Of a DNA stretch of 42,086 bases, positions 41,070 through 42,086 are shown piece after piece; the stretch's first letter is position 1, and each line of letters opens with the position of its first letter. The notes under the pieces were generated by a model. It saw nothing but the letters and a program-made list of their open reading frames with translations. It was not told the DNA's origin and ran no database searches. Location of the stretch: NCBI RefSeq assembly GCF_024124375.1, contig NZ_JAMXRZ010000025.1, forward strand, positions 1-42,086. The letters run 5' to 3'. Source of the stretch: Klenkia sp. PcliD-1-E (GTDB taxonomy: Bacteria; Actinomycetota; Actinomycetes; Mycobacteriales; Geodermatophilaceae). The translations under genes were made by a program, and so were the position numbers.

Positions 41070-42086
41070 ATGGGCAGAGGACCGGGCACCACCCTGCTGC
41101 TCGCCGTGGTCGGTGGCGTCGCGGTGGCCACGTTGCCCGCCCTCGTGGGCCCGGGCGCCACCACGGTCCCGCAGCCACGGCACGAGCAGTTCGTGCTGGC
41201 CGCCGACAGGGTGCGCGACCCCGACCTCGACATGGGCGCCGGGCTGCCGGCCACGCGGCGGGGCACCGGCGCAGCCGCCGCGGAGGGGACCCCGGCCGCC
41301 GCCGACGCACCCTCGACCCACCGCTCCGGCTCGGTGGACCCCGACCTGGACGCCGGACCGCGGCCGTCCTCCACCCGGACGCCGAGCTCGCCGGCGTCCG
41401 GGCTGGCCGCCTCCGGCATCCCGACGACGGCCCTGGAGGCCTACCGCGCCGCCGCCGACGCCCAGGGCTGCGGCATCGACTGGACACTGCTCGCCGCGAT
41501 CGGCCGGGTCGAGTCCGACCACGGCCGGTTCGGCGGGGCGACCCTGCGCACCGACGGCACGTCCAGCCCGAAGATCATCGGCATCCCGCTGGACGGCGGC
41601 CCCGGGGTCGCCACGATCACCGACACCGACGGCGGCCGGTACGACGGCGACACCGAGCACGACCGGGCCGTGGGCCCGATGCAGTTCATCCCCGGCACCT
41701 GGGCCCGCTACGCCGCCGACGGCGACGGGGACGGTGTGCGCGACCCCTTCGACATCCACGACGCCGCCGCGGCCGCCGCGGACTACCTCTGCACCGCGGG
41801 CGGTGACCTGTCGACGCCGGCCGGCCAGGCCCGCGCGGTGCTGGCCTACAACCGGTCGCAGACCTACGTCGACACGGTGCTGGGGCTGGCCGCGACCTAC
41901 GCGGGCACCGAGGTCCCGCAGGTCCCGACGCCGACGGCGCCCCCGACGGTGCCGCCCGCCGCGCCGCCCGCGCCGGCACCTGCCCCCACCGGGCCCGTGC
42001 CGGTACCTGCCCCGGCCCCTGCGCCCAGCCCGTCGCCCGGCCCCGAGCCGTCGCCCAGTCCGTCGCCGAGCCCCGAGCCGTCGCCC
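41070..42086 (+). CDS. Secreted lytic transglycosylase, 3' end beyond window
   Basis: 339 codons from ATG at 41070 (GGAGGG about 8 nt upstream) run to the last base with no stop. A signal anchor (TLLLAVVGGVAVATLPALVG) leads into a low-complexity linker to about residue 115. The SLT-type domain follows: LLAAIGRVESDHGRFGG with the catalytic Glu, DRAVGPMQFIPGTWARYAAD, a Ca-binding-like DGDGDGVRDPFDIHD, and AVLAYNRSQTYVDTVLGLA. After about residue 280 the chain is almost only Pro/Ala/Ser/Glu (PSPSPEPSP units), a wall-spanning or flexible tail. It cleaves peptidoglycan glycan strands; the MltB-like group fits best. Confidence 0.88.
   Translation, partial: MGRGPGTTLLLAVVGGVAVATLPALVGPGATTVPQPRHEQFVLAADRVRDPDLDMGAGLPATRRGTGAAAAEGTPAAADAPSTHRSGSVDPDLDAGPRPSSTRTPSSPASGLAASGIPTTALEAYRAAADAQGCGIDWTLLAAIGRVESDHGRFGGATLRTDGTSSPKIIGIPLDGGPGVATITDTDGGRYDGDTEHDRAVGPMQFIPGTWARYAADGDGDGVRDPFDIHDAAAAAADYLCTAGGDLSTPAGQARAVLAYNRSQTYVDTVLGLAATYAGTEVPQVPTPTAPPTVPPAAPPAPAPAPTGPVPVPAPAPAPSPSPGPEPSPSPSPSPEPSP

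Noticed and set aside
42000-42086. Tandem repeat or CRISPR-like array at the window end
   Set aside because: The repetition comes from Pro-Ser-Pro-Glu codons in frame with the transglycosylase; units are short and irregular with no spacers. No CRISPR array was seen anywhere.

Overview
The window is very GC-rich DNA with dense codon use, many GTG starts and short ATGA/GTGA gene overlaps. It looks like the chromosome of a high-GC actinobacterium. Geodermatophilaceae or a close relative is my guess from overall gene style only. There are three blocks: a host block with an inducible potassium pump (1-8361), an integrated element carrying catabolic genes (about 8393-28996), and a second host block rich in ion transport genes (29001-42086).

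The left block opens with the last 39 codons of an IS30-type transposase. It then has kdpED on the minus strand and, diverging from it, a 27-codon membrane peptide, kdpF, kdpA, kdpB and kdpC. The space between the divergent units holds three pairs of a GTCA(A)GG element, each pair spaced exactly 11 bp, which suits an OmpR/PhoB-class regulator such as KdpE. A strong hairpin ends the kdp operon, and tRNA-Ala(GGC) follows.

The central block is the main result. The last 45 bp of the tRNA-Ala gene region (8393-8437) are repeated perfectly at 28952-28996. A tyrosine integrase and an excisionase-like protein lie just inside the left copy, so 20.6 kb is an integrated genomic island. Its cargo reads as one pathway: a branched-chain-amino-acid-type ABC importer, a short-chain dehydrogenase, a Baeyer-Villiger monooxygenase, two candidate lactone/ester hydrolases (alpha/beta and metallo-beta-lactamase folds), an acyl-CoA synthetase, and a full beta-oxidation set (acyl-CoA dehydrogenase, enoyl-CoA hydratase, 3-hydroxyacyl-CoA dehydrogenase, thiolase). 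A TetR regulator sits at the right end. Six copies of the palindrome GTCAAC-N6-GTTGAC (one with a single mismatch) stand before the cargo transcription units, and I saw none outside the island. The inference is a self-contained, mobile, TetR-controlled regulon for an alcohol or ketone, probably cyclic, that is opened via a lactone or ester and then degraded to acyl-CoA units. The substrate cannot be read from the sequence. The integrase reading frame crosses the attachment core. In the integrated state it has no stop until inside kdpC on the opposite strand, whereas the predicted excised circle supplies a stop three codons past the core.

The right block starts with the hairpin that presumably ended the tRNA-Ala transcript before insertion. 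It carries a GH15 glucoamylase/trehalase-like enzyme, a DUF3040-type membrane protein, a sodium/calcium exchanger, a six-gene Mrp/Mnh cation/proton antiporter operon (fused A/B, then C, D, E, F, G), a glycerophosphodiester phosphodiesterase-like lipoprotein, a DUF222/HNH nuclease with a LexA-like box, a DUF1353 protein, and a secreted lytic transglycosylase running off the window. About 90 bp of related sequence lies the same 20 nt upstream of both the GH15 gene and the mrp operon. All functions are family-level calls from sequence reading, with no database search.
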